From: Macrolepiota albuminosa
Lineage: Eukaryota; Basidiomycota; Agaricomycetes; Agaricales; Agaricaceae
Assembly: GCA_027475525.1 (NCBI GenBank)
Contig: JAMWFC010000049.1
Coordinates: 2,960,947 to 3,024,946 of the forward strand
Reading direction: 5' to 3'
DNA: 64,000 nt
Shown piece by piece: positions 20,183 through 33,271 of the stretch. Numbering within the stretch: the stretch's first letter is position 1; each line of letters opens with the position of its first letter. Below the pieces are notes generated by a model. That model had not been told where the DNA came from. It made no database searches and worked only from the letters and a program-made list of their open reading frames with translations. A program made the position numbers and the translations under genes.

Positions 20183-23100
20183 CATCCCACTGGAGTTTTG
20201 AACTCGCGACTTTAGTATCCTTTGCCCGCATCTTGTTTGGATCTTTTTGTCCCTGACTTAGTTCCAAACTTGAGCACCAGCATCAATGTTCAGTCTTTGT
20301 TAAGTCCTGGACTTTGGTTTGTACTTAGACGCTGATGCTCCATGCCATTCTGTTGGTTGGTAAGTACCTTAAATAAGCTAGCACCTCCTTCAGATGTCTT
20401 TCCTACTGCCAAAACACCATTCCATTGTACTGTTACTAGCCAGAAATAGAGTGAAACTTTGTTATTTTTGTTGAATATCCTTCCTAGCTCATCTTTCTGA
20501 CCTTAATCAGTTTGGGGCAGACCTAACTCTTGGTCAGTAGGCTCATGGAGTTTTACTGTGCCAAATGAGATCTCTTTGGTGATTGATTTGGTAGGCTTTT
20601 GTAGTTCTTCCCTTAGCTTTTTCAGCTTAGCAGGTGTAATATCCACCCACTTTTCTATGCCTTCTGACAAGGTTAGCTTTTTGCGAGCCTTATAGGGTAC
20701 AACTCAAAATGCAGCTACTCTGGCTTGCCACACTGACACATCTAGCTCTGCTACAATGTAGTTACCCCCCTGGGTCTTGGCAATTACTACTACCATAGGC
20801 CCATAAAAGCATGGTAACATCTTAGCACTGAATGAGCTTTCAGTGGTCATGTTTTTGACTAGGACCAAGTCCAATGGTTTAAAATTGTAGTTTTTGATGG
20901 AGCTGTTATGCTCTTCTGCAAACTTCAATGCCCATTGGAGCTTGGCCTTCTCAACTCTCTCTCTCATCTCTCTACATGTTGATAATGCTTGGCTAGGGCC
21001 CTAGCCCTATAGCCAATCAACTCCTCTGTAGTCAGAGGTCCTTCTGGTAACTCTACCAACCAAGTGGCCTCTGCTAGATCCAAGGGTAGAGTAGGATGTG
21101 CACTGGTGACCATGAAGTATGGTGAGCATCCAAACCTCTGCCTAATGATTATCCAGTCACTCCACATCACATGGTAGAAGAACCAGAACCATTTGGTGCA
21201 ATCCTCACAGGCTTTGAACAAAGCTTGCCTGACATCCCAATGAGGTCTTTCAATCCTGCCATTAGCTGGTGAGTTGTATGGAGAGATGGTAATACCTCTA
21301 ATCCCATACTTCTTTTCCAACCAGGCAGTGACCTGTTTGAACTGTCCAGCATTGTCTGTGATAATTTCTGCAATGCAGCCCCAGCAGCAGATCACATCCT
21401 CAAACACCCATTGACCAATGGTCTTATGGTTCTCCTTCCTCAGGAGTCTACCTTCCATCCAAGAAGACAAGGCACACCTGCCATGTACAAATTGTCTGGA
21501 AGATGGAGGGAGTATAAGTCACAGTCGGTTTCCTGTTGACCACTGTCTTTTGTCTGACTTGACAATTGTGACAAGTCCCAACATACCACTGTACATTCCC
21601 TTCAAGTCCAGGCCACCAGAAGCGCTCCTGTATGAGCATCCTGGTAGCATAGACCCCTCTATGTCCTAAGGCATCATGGGCTGATTTAAGCATGAACATC
21701 TGTCTGTCAATTTGGACTACTAGTTTATGCCTTTCCTCATAACTGCGCTTATACAATCTCCCTTTCCTATCAAAGAAGAATTGCCTAGCAAACTTCTTAA
21801 ACTTTTCTAGGTCCCAGCCTTGTAGATTCTTGGGCTCTGTGCCTGGATCTTGCAACCAGCTCTGAACAGTTGGTAACAGATTATCCCAGTCTTCACCCTC
21901 ACTACCCTTCTGGTGTTCTAGATAGGCTTGTGTGTTCTCTACTCTGCCTTCTTGGTCCTCTACTGGTAACAGAGGCATAGTCATAGCTAGTGCACTTGAC
22001 ATAGGTGACAAGTACATATATACCACGCTATATCAGCGCTAATGTGAGGCCACCAAAATTGCTCTAATAAGCTTGCCCTCATGGCATAGAGACCTCAATG
22101 TCCTAAATTGTCATGCATAGCATGCAAAATCTGGACCCAATTATCTGGCGTGATTACTAGTTTGTGAATTCCATCTCTTTGTCATTGCCAGAGCTGCTCA
22201 TTGTCGAGAAAGAAAGTAGTCACATATCATATAAATGTGGAATATTCCACATCACTAAGCACTGGCAGGTGTTGCAAATCACCCAGCCACTTCTTAACTT
22301 GATCAACTCTTTCATCCTCTACCAAAGCCTTGGCGCTTTGGGGAATAGCTGTATATGGTAAGTTTTGGCTGTCTTCACATAAGGGTCTGGATTCTTCTAC
22401 TATCTTTGGCGCGTCAGGAACCTTAGTGACATTATAGATATCCTCCATATAAAATGTGGGCATGACTTGATAAGGTTCAGGCCGATACAGCACAATAGGA
22501 TGTAGCCAAGTAGTCACTGGCCAATCCTTCCAGAGTAGCGGCCTGAGTAGCTGAATAATGTGCATAAAACCATGCAAATGGTTGATCCAATCCTCAAACA
22601 CCTCATTGTTGCTAGCGTCTGGTGCTTCATCTCCCAGTTGCCTTGGTCAGCATAATAACCCATCAGGCCCATGGAAAGCACTCTTGATATGCACTAACTT
22701 GAAGTGGAACATTAAAATCGCTACTACCCAGTGGTTCATACTTGCTGATGGCTGAATATCTAGATTCCATAACATTTCCTTAATGTAGCGTGCATCAACT
22801 TCAGCAATTAAGTTCCTGACCCTGATAAGGTACATGCGAAGCGCCTAAAATGCTCAAAATAGCCTGTATAACTCGAGTTTGAGTTGACTATAGCACGATT
22901 CCTGGTCGTTAAGAGTAATAGATCCAAAGCAGTTGTAATGGCTAATCTTGCAATTGATGCTACTGCACTGACATAAAAAAAACCTGATAGCAATGTAGGA
23001 AGTGTCAACAGCGAGTATAACAGGATTAGACATAGTATAATCAATAGGTACCAGTGGCTTTGCTTTCTGTAGCACCTTCACTAGATTCCTTTGAGCATTA

Positions 23101-24790
23101 ATCTGATCAGAACCAAACTCAAATGGTACCCCTAACTGAGTTAAGCAGTTCAGCACATGGGCTCAATGTGCAAAATTATGTATAAACATTTGGAGAATGC
23201 CAACCATACCTAGAAACGTGTGCACTTCAGAAAGATTATGACATGTGCTCCATTTCTCCAGAAGTGCTAGTCAGCTCGCTTTTGGAATCCTGCCTTCTGG
23301 CATGCAAACATGTCCCAGAATTTTAAATTGAGGCATGCAAAGAACCAACTTATGTTCAGAAAAAGTACCGCTGCAATATTTCATCTGTTGGAGTACTCAG
23401 TTCACTAATTGGAAAAATTTCCATAGCGCTATGCGGATATTCAGATTTTCTGGATGTGTCACTGGTTTGCCATTAATTAAGCGCCAATTCTTTGGTCCCT
23501 TGATCCTGACATCATCTATAAAGCTTAGCACATTGTGAGGTATTTTTGGTTGTAATATAAATGTAATGTTGTCATGGAATATTGGCACAGAGTTGGTCCA
23601 TCCCATGGGTAGCGTTACTAGTTGTAGCACTCCAAATGGTGTCTGAAACATCATAAGGTCTCTTGAAGATGGATGTATTAAGCGCTTGTCATAGCCAACA
23701 TATAAGTCTAAGGTAGTGCCAGAAATGCACCTTACAAAAGATTCAGCAATGTAATCTGGAAATGGTGGTACCCCTGAGTGGCAAATGGTAACTTTGTTTA
23801 GCGGTTCTAAACTGTGAACAATACATAGCTTTCCATTCTTCTTTAGCACATAGAACCATCAGGAGCAGTAGGCTGAATTTGATGGTTCATAAATGCCTGC
23901 TGCTCTCTTAGAGCAAATAATTTGGCAGACTTCAGCTTCTATGCCCAGCAGTATAGGTTGGTTATGTTCTGTCCATGGGACATGCAGTATAGTTGGGATA
24001 ACCACTGGCAGGAAGAAATCAGTTTGTAGCTTGCCTCACTCTGTGTCGTCCCAGGTAAATGCTTCATTGTGCTTCCGCATAATGTCATCAAGTATGTCTA
24101 GTTCGGCCACTGTTAAAAAGCCTATATTGTGAGCACCACAAAGTAGTGCTCATCACTCTGCTGTAAATCATCCAGTCAGTTCAAATATAGGTGGATTTGG
24201 ATCAACTTCAGGTAACATTGCTAACAGATTGCCTATGATGTGTCATTCAATATGAAATTCCTCAGAGACCAAACTCATGACCAGTACCAAACTCATGACC
24301 AGTTTCATTTTGAGTGCTACAGGTTTGTATTTCCTCTTAACTTGGACCCCATTGCACTTGTTAGCAATGTCCGCTGCCATTGAAATGATCTGAGATCCAC
24401 TATCCACAATAGATTCTACTTCACTCTTCCCATCTACCATCAACATGATCAAGCAAATAGTGTGCGAGTCCTGTGCTACTATCAATATAGCGGGGTCTTC
24501 ATTGGCTCTTAGCATTTTGAAGTAAGTTTCCACCAGATCGATTAATGTAGCTACCAGTGGTGGTGCTTCTTCCTGCTTCTCCTCTGTCGCTATAGTTTCT
24601 GAGATGTAGGCAAATCCTGGTAGTGCATCATCGCATTCATCAACTGCTGTTACGTTATTGGCAATGTTCCTTCAAGAGGTTACTGCCATCCAGATCTGGT
24701 TGCATACATCTGGTGCCATGCTGCACAACTCTCCTACTGACACCATTACTTGGCTCTTCATAATCTGGTCAAATATTTCTTTAGACTTTT
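20170..24790 (-). pseudogene. Ty3/gypsy pol: protease, RT, RNase H, integrase, degraded
   Basis: On the minus strand: aspartic protease with the SIVDSGSQ active site near 24400; RT with the FIDDV active-site block near 23520 and an upstream TPFGVLQLVTLPMGW region; a weak RNase H region (22850-23150); an integrase zinc-binding HHCC segment (LGHRGVYATR .. CHNCQVRQ, near 21600); and the catalytic core with ITDNAGQF and SPANGRIER (the D and E of DDE). A tail with KWVDITPAKLKK runs past 20700. Frames change at least six times, so no functional polyprotein is possible. Confidence 0.75.
24778..24790. repeat. Target-site duplication of LINE-1, left copy
   Basis: TCTTTAGACTTTT, identical to 30996-31008. 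It belongs to the interrupted gypsy frame (KSK on the minus strand). Confidence 0.85.
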
Positions 24791-24956
24791 GAAGTGCCTT
24801 TTGATCTGTAACCACCATCTTCTCACCATGGGAAAATGAGCTCATACCAGGTTCGGGCAAACACAGGGAAAAGAGGAGTATAGATTAAAAGTACATAGTG
24901 CATACACAAGCATCTCTACTCGCATAGACTTCCGTGGAACCAAGAACTCAACAGAA

Positions 24957-26782
24957 ATGCCAGCAAATAGTGGAGGAATGATGCTAAGAGCCTCCACGCA
25001 AGGAGCCAGGAGAGCAAGTGGCGGAGTGATGACAAGAAGCGCCTCGATAGAACAGGAGACAAGAGCAAGGAACTCAGGCATCAATGACGTGAATGAAGTG
25101 AAAGCATGGCTAAGCGCAAACAGACACCTGGACAGCGACACCGATGATGCAAACATGGACATGCTGAAGACCATTCTACTCCAGTTGTCAAGGTGAGCCG
25201 ATGTCCCAGTGAAAGTAAGGGATGGCATGAAAGCAGTGGCGCTTGTCATGGAAGTGGCCAAAGCAGGGGAAATTGAGAGGACAGTATTGGAAGCGATGGG
25301 GAGGGCAATGGAGGAATGCAAGGACATCATAGGGAATCTGGCGGAGGCAACAATGAAGTCACTAGAGGGAATGGTGGAACAGATGAAGGACTCCATAGGG
25401 AGACTAGAGGAGGGACAGGTAGTGGAGAGGAGGATGGGGAAGATGGAAGGGGAAGGAGTAGGGGCAGGATGACGGAGAGCAGGCCCTGCAAAGGGATCAT
25501 ATGCAGATGCTGCTCAAAGGGCCAGCTCAGAGGACATCAACCACAGGAATAAAACCAAATCCAGACAGATGATCATCAACAACACGCAAGGGGGGGAGGG
25601 ATGGAAGGGACTCACTGAGAGGGAACTTATTGAAAAGGCAAAGATAGCAAAGGACCTGATGGGAATCCAAGGCATAGACAGCCCAAAGGTAGAGTTCATC
25701 ACAGCATGCAGACTAACAAATGGAGGGGTACTCTATGAACTCAGCACCACAAAGGTGGCAAAATAGTTTGTGAAGAGAGAGGTCAGCACAGCTTTCCTGG
25801 AAAAGTTTAGCATGGGGGCGGTCATCAAGGACAGGACATACTCAGTGATTGTTGAGTTTGTCCCAGTGGTGCTAGGAAACCAGGTAACAGACAAGCTAGG
25901 AGAGATCGAGAGAGGAAATGGTCTACAACCAGGAGAACTTGTTATGGCAAGATGGGCAAGACCTCCCCACACCTGACACAAGACGCAGAAGGTAGCACAC
26001 CTGATCATGGCATGCGCCTCGGTGGAGGGAGCAAACCATATCATCAGGAATGGCCTGGCCATAGAAGGAAAGAGAGTCAAAGCAAGGAAGCTAGAGCAAG
26101 AGCCAAGGAGATGCCTCAAATGCCAAAAGTATGGTAGAGGTCATCTGGCAGGTGAGTGTAAGCAGGAGAGGGACACCTGCACGATATGTGCAAAAGAGCA
26201 CAAGACCAGAGACTGCAAGGAGACTGACCCTACCAACTTCTCCTGCATCACCTGCAAGGCCAAGGGAATTCGGCATGATCACCTGGCCTCAGCAAGATCC
26301 TGCCCAGCATTTATGGAAGCGAAGGCCAGGCTTGACTACAGGACTCCTGAAGCCAAATACAGATATTTCCCTACTGACCAGACATGGACTTGGGAACAAG
26401 TGGAAGAGGAGAGGGAAAGAAGGCTTGACCATGGCAGTGGGGGAGCAATGACCAACCCATGGACTGCAAAAGGAGTGGAGCAAGGGAGACTGGCACTGGG
26501 AGTGCATGGACAAGGGGAAGGTGAGAGACTGGAGACGACGATACCTGCAGGTAAGGGAATGGGGAAAACTAGGGACACTCCAAAAGGTATGCAAACACTT
26601 TGGACCAGTACAGATGGGAGGATGGCAAACCAGCACCCACCCAAGGAAGGACACAGGGGTCCCAGGAGAAACAAGGTAGCCAGAGCACACGCTTTTGGAG
26701 CGAGGAGGTAGAGGGGTTCTTAGGCACTCTGGAAACTCTGAAGGAGACAAACAAGCAGTTTGACCAGAACCTGTCCCAATGA
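24957..26782 (+). pseudogene. LINE-1 ORF1, nucleic-acid-binding protein with CCHC knuckles
   Basis: ORF1 proteins coat LINE RNA. One frame runs from MPANSGGMML at 24957 with stops at 25194 (TGA), 25470 (TGA), 25764 (TAG) and 25974 (TGA), all at places where the sequence continues sensibly. Three zinc-knuckle-like clusters lie at about 26110-26320 (CLKCQKYGRGHLAGEC, CTICAKEHKTRDC, then CITCKAKG). A Lys/Glu/Met-rich coiled-coil-like stretch covers about 25215-25460. A frameshift near 26690 moves the frame; the end FWSEEVEGFLGTLETLKE lies in the new frame and stops at 26780-26782, overlapping the ORF2 start as ATGA. Confidence 0.8.
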
Positions 26783-29700
26783 GAGAGGAAGCAAGGAGAG
26801 GACATGAGGACAGAAAGACACTAAACATTTGGCAGATGAATCTAAACAAATTGCTCACTGCACAGCATGCAGTGCTATTTGCGATATGGGGGGACATTGA
26901 TGTGTTATGTATACAGGAGCCCTACTTTGACTTCAACAAGAATTCAAGAGCAACACAGCTATGGCGACCAGTGTACCCAAAGGGACATGACAAAAGAGCA
27001 ACAGGGAAGACGAGGGCAATAACCCTGGTGAGCAGGCAGATAGCGACGAGCACCTGGAGAAGAATAGATGTTGAAAGCACAGATGTGGTGGGCATTAGCA
27101 TTGAGATGGCAGAGAGAACAGTGAGAATTTTCAATGTCTATAATGACGGGAACCACTCCAGAAGCATCCGAGCACTGGACTTCTACTTGAGAAGTGTGGA
27201 AGGCCGCAGACAGCGAGGGAGAAATGGGGCAGACATCTGGGTTGGTGATTTCAACCGACACCACCCAATGTGGGACCACCCCAGGAACGGTCACCTCTTC
27301 ACAAGGGCCAACCTAAATGCAGCGGAAGAATTGATAGCCATGGTAACCCGCCACAGAATGGTGATGACACTCAGACTGGGAGTGCCAACACTGGAGGCAA
27401 TGAGCACCAAGAACCAAAGAGACCTGACAACGTTTTTGTTACTCATAATATAGCTGAGCACATAGTACGCTGTGAGGTAGCCAGGAGCGAATCTCCACCA
27501 GGCACTGATCACTTCCCAATTGTGAACACAATCGGGCTGACGGTGAGGGCATGCAAGGAGGAGAGGGGAAGGAACTTCAGGGAAGTGAACTGGGAAGAAT
27601 TCGAAGAGGAATTGGAGAGGCAATTGGAAGGGATAGCCAAGGAGAGGATTGGGAGCAAGGAGGAGGTGGCAGAAAGGCTGGATAAAGTGATGGAGGCGTT
27701 GAGGAAGATGGTGGTTGCCAAGGTCCTGGAAAAGAGAGAGTCAACATATGCAAAGAGATGGTGGACAAGTGAGCTTATGAGGATGAGGAGAAGAGTGAAA
27801 GCGGTGGGAAGAGAATCAAAAAGAGTGATACACATTCAAGGACACTGAGCTCACGAGGACTTCCAATGGGCACAAAACGACTACAGTCAGGCCATCAAAA
27901 CAGCCAAGAAACAGCACTGGGAAGAATGGCTAAACGAGGTCAATGCAAAGACAATCTGGGATGCAAAGAGCTTTGCAACTGCTACTCTGTCGGACGGAGG
28001 ACAGGCAAGAATGCCAGCACTGCAAAAAGAAGGGAGGGCCAGGAGAGAGGAGGTAGTGGAGAATGAGCAGAAGGCAGACATGTTCCACAGAGCTTTCTTC
28101 TACAAGGCTCCAGAAAAGGAGAGGGAGGAAGAGGAAGAGGAAAGACCTGAACCGGCATTTGAGTGGCAACCCATCACAGACAAGGAAATCTACATGGCAA
28201 TCGCAAAGTTGAAGCCATACAAGGCACTAGGCCTCAGTGGGATACCAAACATTGTTTTGATGAAGACAAAGTACATGATCATGCCATATCTTGGTCCCAT
28301 CTTCAGAGCCACCTTCAAGCTCAGTGTGTATCCCAAGAGGTGGAAGGTATTCAAGATGGTGGTGGTACAAAAGCCAGAGAGGGATGATTACAGCGATCCA
28401 AACTCCTACTGGCCGATTGCTCTGCTGGACACAATAGCAAAAGTGCTATCATTGTGTGTCAAGTCGAAGCTCGCTTACTGGGTAGAGAAGAGGGGCATGC
28501 TCCTGAAATATCAGTTTGGAGGCCGACCAGGAAGATCTACCATGGACTCACTGCACATGTTGGTGTCATTCATTAAGGATGCATGGCGAAAGGAAAAAGA
28601 AGTGGCGGTGATATTCATGGATGTAAAGGGCACGTTTCTAAATACCATACCAAGAATTTTAGTGAAGGACATGAGGAGGAGGAGGATGCCGGAAGAGGTG
28701 GTGAAGTGGTTCGAGCAGAAGCTGGAGGGGAGGAAGACAGTGATAGCCTTTGACGACTTCACCTCATGCATGATTCCAGTGGAAAGCAGGCTAGATCAGG
28801 GTTGCAACACCTCAGGATTGTGCTATAACTTCTACAACACAGGACAGATAGAAGAGGCAAGAGAGAAGGAGGGAGAGCTGGCAGGGTCATTTGCAGATGA
28901 CACATACATGGCAGTGGAGGGGGACAGCATGGAGGTGGCTGCAAGGAAGGTGGAAGACATGATGAGACGGAGGAGGGGGGCAAGTGAATGGGCAGAGACC
29001 CACCACTCAATATATGAGATCAAGAAGTTTGTCAGGATGGGGTTCACAAGGAGGCGGGAGAGGGATAGGCAGAGGCAGGGGAAGACTAAGCCAGCGACAA
29101 GACCATCAATCAAAGTGAACGGAACAAGCATCAAGATGGAAACCGTGCACAAGTTCCTAGGGGTCATCCTGGACCAGGAGCTGTGATTCAAGGAGCATGC
29201 AGCCTATGTGCAAGGGAAGGGGGCGACAGTGGCAGCACAGGCATGGAGACTGGCGAAAACAAATGGAGGAGTGAAGGGAGCACTTATGAGGAGGATATAC
29301 GAGGTGGTGGTAGCGCTGAGCATGATGTATGCGGCCGATGTATGGTGCCCCCCAGACGTGGAGGTGGGAGGAAAGACTGCAAAAGGGTCACAAGGTCTCA
29401 TGGAGAAGTTGGGACGGGTGCAGAGAACCAGCACCTTACAGATCTTGGGAGCACTGAGGACCACTCCAAATGACCTGCTAGACACGCATGCAGGGCTGAT
29501 GCCAATGACGACGAGAATCAAGCAACTTTGTGTAACTGTGGCAGTATGCATAGCTTCAATGCCACGAATCCACCTGCTATACAAGCCTGCAAGGAAAGCC
29601 GCAAAGTTCATCAAGAGACACAGAGCACCCCTTCACTACATCATGAAAGCTCTCAACCAACATCCTGATGAAGTGGAAACCATTGACATAGTGCGACACC

Positions 29701-30774
29701 CTCCTGACTGGGTCTGCCCAATCAAGGTGACGATAGACGGGACATCAGAGGAAGCAGAGGAAAGAAAAAGGGCCAATGAGGCGGAGATAAGGATTTACTC
29801 CGGATGGGTCAGGGCACAAGGGATGAATTGGGGTGGCCGTGGTGCTGTACAGGAGATTCTAAAGGGAGGTCAAGGTGTTGAGGAAGTGTCTGGGATCTGA
29901 TCAAGACCACACAGTTTTTGAGGGGGAGTGTGTAGGACAGATGCTGGGTCTTGAGTTACTGAGGAGGGAAGCGAGAGGCAGGGGGAGGATAAGGGATGTG
30001 ACGATAGGAACAGACAACCAGGGAGGAATGGGAGTGGTCAGGAACCCAGGGCAAGGAACAGCAAGGTACTTGGTGGATGAGGTCCTAGAGAGAATCCAAA
30101 GGGTCAAGAAAATTGATGCGCACGTGATAATGGAGCTGTACTGGACATCCAGCCACAAGGGCATCCCGGGCAATGAGAGAGCAGACAAAGAAGCAAAACG
30201 GGCAGCAGAAGGGGATGAAACCGAGACCAAGGGACTGGGCATCCTGAGAAAACCCTCCAAAGCAGTGATCCTGGTGACACACAAAAAATGGTGGCGAGAA
30301 GAGGTGGAGCAGCAAATAATAAGTTCACCATGTTATGAGAGACTTCGAAGCATCAATCACAGAGCTCCATGGATGACAGCAGCCGTCAAACTCATTGACA
30401 GCCTACCAAGGAGGCACGTGGCTATACTGGTCCAGCTTCGCATAGGACACTGCCCCCTCAATCACTACTTGCATTGGTTCAGCAGGAGGGACTCTCCACT
30501 ATGCGAGACATGCCATCAAGCCCCAGAGACAGTGGACCACCTCATACTCGAGTGCCCAGCACATGACCGCCACAGAGGAGAGATGTGCAGAACCACAGGC
30601 ACAAGACCTGAGGCCATTGGTCAGCTGCTAAGCCAGGAGGAGGCAGTCAAAGTCCTTTTCAGATATATACACCGCATGCAAAGATTTGAGAAACTCTACA
30701 GAGACCTGCACTTGGCCGAGACCACCGAGGAGAAGAGCCAATCGAAGAAGAGGAGGGGCCAAGGACGGAGATGA
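26779..30774 (+). pseudogene. LINE-1 ORF2: endonuclease, reverse transcriptase, RNase H, zinc finger
   Basis: The N terminus is an exonuclease-endonuclease-phosphatase domain (LNIWQMNLNK, CIQEPYF, VYNDGN, WVGDFNRHHPMWD) that nicks target DNA. RT follows with a motif A of FMDVKGTFLNT, FGGRPGRST and the active site FADDT at 28889-28903. RNase H near 29970-30200 shows TIGTDNQGG and SSHKGIPGNERADKEAK. A C-terminal finger reads CETCHQAPETVDHLILEC. Frameshifts lie near 27400 and 29880, and TGA stops at 27846 and 29184; the latter sits in DQEL-FKEHA where Arg is usual. The order of domains is complete. Confidence 0.88.
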
Positions 30775-30973
30775 GGATGCAAAACAACAAATGCATACAT
30801 AGAGATGCCCCAGATTAAAAATGCCACAAGAGGCATAATACAGTCCACAGCCCAAATCTGGGTGCAACCACGATTACATTAGATGACAATTACAAAGGTA
30901 GAGATAGTGATATGTAGAGATACACATACAGTAGAACCCAACATAGGGCAAGGCCCCAATGGATATAGGAGTA

Positions 30974-31008
30974 AATCAAATCAAATCAAATCAAATCTTT
31001 AGACTTTT
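30974..31008 (+). repeat. LINE-1 3' tail of TCAAA repeats and right target-site duplication
   Basis: Four to five tandem copies of TCAAA end the element, followed directly by TCTTTAGACTTTT (30996-31008), the second copy of the 13-bp duplication. LINEs of fungi often end in short simple repeats in place of a poly(A). Confidence 0.85.
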
Positions 31009-32783
31009 CTACATTGTAAATAGGCGCTGTGGGTTGGTATCCTCCTGTAGGTTTATCTGGTGCTCCATAATTTTGATTGTTCGGGAGTACATAGTTACTG
31101 AGTAATCCTGAATAAGGATGGAGGGATGGTTCCATAGCCGTTCCTTTTCTTCCTGGGGGAGCATCGTTGTCAACACTAGGCACTGGTGGTTTACTAATGT
31201 CTGCGAGCACACTAGCAGGCTTGTAATCCTTTAATGGCTGCTTTCCCTTCCTAATCTCCACACCATTGAATACCTGACTTTTTAGCAACTTTAATTCTTG
31301 TTCCAAAGTTTCAATGCGTTCTTCCCATGTTAAAGTGGGTCATTTGTTAACCGTATTTAATTGTAGTACCTCATGGACAAGCACTTGCTGAGGGTTCGCT
31401 TCTGTTTCCATTGCTGTAGTGCTCACTAGACTGCCAGTTGCTAAGCTGCTCAGATTTCGTCTATGCTACTCATTAATATGGCCTTGGAAGGTCTTCTGAT
31501 CTGTGTAAGTCAGGATATTAGTGCCTGAAGGGTAAGACTATCTTCCTATCAGTACCATGCCTGACTCTTCCTTGGCATATGTACTGCTCTAGAGTGTTGC
31601 AGCATCCTTGCATCATTGTATGTCCTGATTCACCACAGAAATGGCATAATTCTGGGGCCATGCCTATTCATGGTGCCATTAAACTCATAGAGATCAGTGT
31701 TTCTAGTTTACTCATGGCATTAGCTACTGCCATGTGGACTGCCTGTTCCAGATCTTCCTTCTTGATGAATCCATTAGGTACGCTAGGAGGTGGTGAGCTC
31801 TGTACTGATGTTGTTCCTGCACCCTCCATAGCTGGCTGCTGGAGCGGAATACCCATATCCGTTCTCTTTGAAACCCAAGTGCCTGCCTCAAATACATCTT
31901 CAATGTCATAAGGGTCCTCTGGATGATGCTGGAGCTTAAGAATTTCCAAGCAGCACACAATCTGAGTCCATAGTGACGTAGGGATATCTTGTTGGAATAA
32001 ATGTTGTTCCTCATTTCGATATAGCTTGCCATTGTTCAGTAGCCACCATGTGATGTGCTGAAAATCATAGTAATACATTGATAGCATTCTTAAGGTATAG
32101 ATTCCCATAGCAAATATATCCTGCACCAACTTCTGTATTTCCTTTACTATATATCACATAGCCTCTTCTGCTCCAAAGTATAAGCAAATGATGGCCACTT
32201 TCCATTCTTCATAGATATACGGTCTTGGCACCTCTTCATTTGTCATACCTTGGAATTCTTTTAAACTGGTCCAAGATTCTGCTGTATCATATGATACATA
32301 TCTAGCGGCATACTCCTTCATTTGAACTGTGTTGATAACATTGCAATTGCGTAACTAATACTCCAATTCCTGGAAATACTGAGAGAGTTCTCGCAGTGTC
32401 TCATCCCATTTTGGTGATGAAAAATGATTCCTAGGCAGCATGCGCAACATCATAGTAGGTTCCATTGTTGTAGGTGTATTGACTGAAGTAGGGTTTGTTG
32501 TAACAGTATTAGGGTCACTGGGGGTTTCAGTCGTTAATGTTGTAGTTGTCAAGAGTAACTTGGAGTCGCTAGACTCTGATGAAGGTGTCCTGGATAGCTC
32601 CTCTAATGGAGTTAACAGCCTAGAATTTTCACTGGTGATATATTCAAATGGTCGCAAGAAGGGGAAAAAGTCTTCTGCTAGGCTGTTAGGTGCTGCTTCT
32701 AGCTCTTGGTCAAGTGTCTGCCTTGGTAGCATGCCTGGTAAATGATGTGACATGGTGGTAACAAATTCTTCAGCACTTTTCAA
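30996..32783 (-). pseudogene. Ty3/gypsy gag, degraded
   Basis: Minus-strand frames starting at 32783 (MKSAEEFVTTMSHHLPGM) cover a Thr/Ser/Pro-rich N terminus, a central part (SWTSLKEFQGMTNEEV .. YIYEEWKVAIICLYFGAEEA) typical of gypsy capsid regions, and a zinc knuckle CHFCGESGHTMMQGC near 31600. Gag forms the virus-like particle. TAG and TGA stops and a frameshift break the frame. At 30996 it meets the LINE-1 insertion and continues at 24790. Confidence 0.65.
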
Positions 32784-32864
32784 TAGGAGGCAGTGCTGTC
32801 ACTGGGCTTGAGTTTCCGGCAGAATTCTGCCTTCTAACACTAACCCTTGCAGTGGGCTCCAAAA

Positions 32865-33271
32865 TGATGATGCCTACTGTGGTTGGGTGCGCTGTTCACT
32901 ACATCTCAAGATGTCGTCTCCAGCGCTTGGTGTAAGGGTGCGAGAGTCAGGGCAGGAGTTCCGGTATGCTCAAATAAGGTGACTAGATCAATGTGCTAGA
33001 ACCTAGTGCTTCTGATGCTACCTGGCAAAGCTGTAAGCAACAAAGCAGATGCTAGTCACAAGGTAAAAAAGAAATATCATAACGTAATGTGCCCATAGTG
33101 GCACATAGATGTTGCTAATGTTGGAATGAACCTAGCATCAAGTCCAAACAGTGGTTTGCACTAGAGAAGGCTAAGGCTGAGTAGCACTTGGAAATGAGAG
33201 ATCTGAATACGCTCTGTTCTTTCCTTGGTATTTACAAAGTTCATAGCTAGCTTTTATACTATATGCTACTA
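32865..33271 (-). repeat. LTR of the minus-strand gypsy, part next to gag
   Basis: The block begins TGATGATGCCTACTG and is collinear with 60675 to about 61090, where an uninterrupted copy exists (shared GGTTGGGTG, CGTCTCCAGCGCTTGG, GCTACCTGGCA). It ends at 33271, where Helitron-2 begins. The other part is 40574-41164. On the minus strand the LTR ends CATCA, followed by TTTTGGAGCCCA, a possible primer-binding site. Confidence 0.75.

Larger units (their letters stand above)
24791..30995 (+). mobile_element. LINE retrotransposon (LINE-1 of this window), Tad-like, near full length
   Basis: A 6.2-kb non-LTR element with ORF1 (zinc-knuckle), ORF2 (endonuclease, RT, RNase H, zinc finger) and a 3' tail of TCAAA repeats. 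It is flanked by a perfect 13-bp duplication (24778-24790 and 30996-31008), typical of target-primed reverse transcription. An RNase H and a C-terminal CCHC-like finger place it near the Tad clade. It is inserted in the gag-pol frame of the minus-strand gypsy. ORFs carry five TGA stops, one TAG and a few frameshifts. Confidence 0.9.

Noticed and set aside
20156..20290. tRNA gene on the minus strand
   Set aside because: A B-box-like motif exists, but no A box, anticodon arm or acceptor pairing could be built.
24842..25396. 184-codon frame antisense to LINE-1 ORF1
   Set aside because: It mirrors a GA-rich coding strand; the sense frame has the zinc-knuckle context and the antisense one has no family features.
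26289..26897. 202-codon frame antisense to LINE-1 ORF1
   Set aside because: It overlaps the zinc-knuckle coding region, and its Cys/Pro/Ser-rich product is an antisense artefact.
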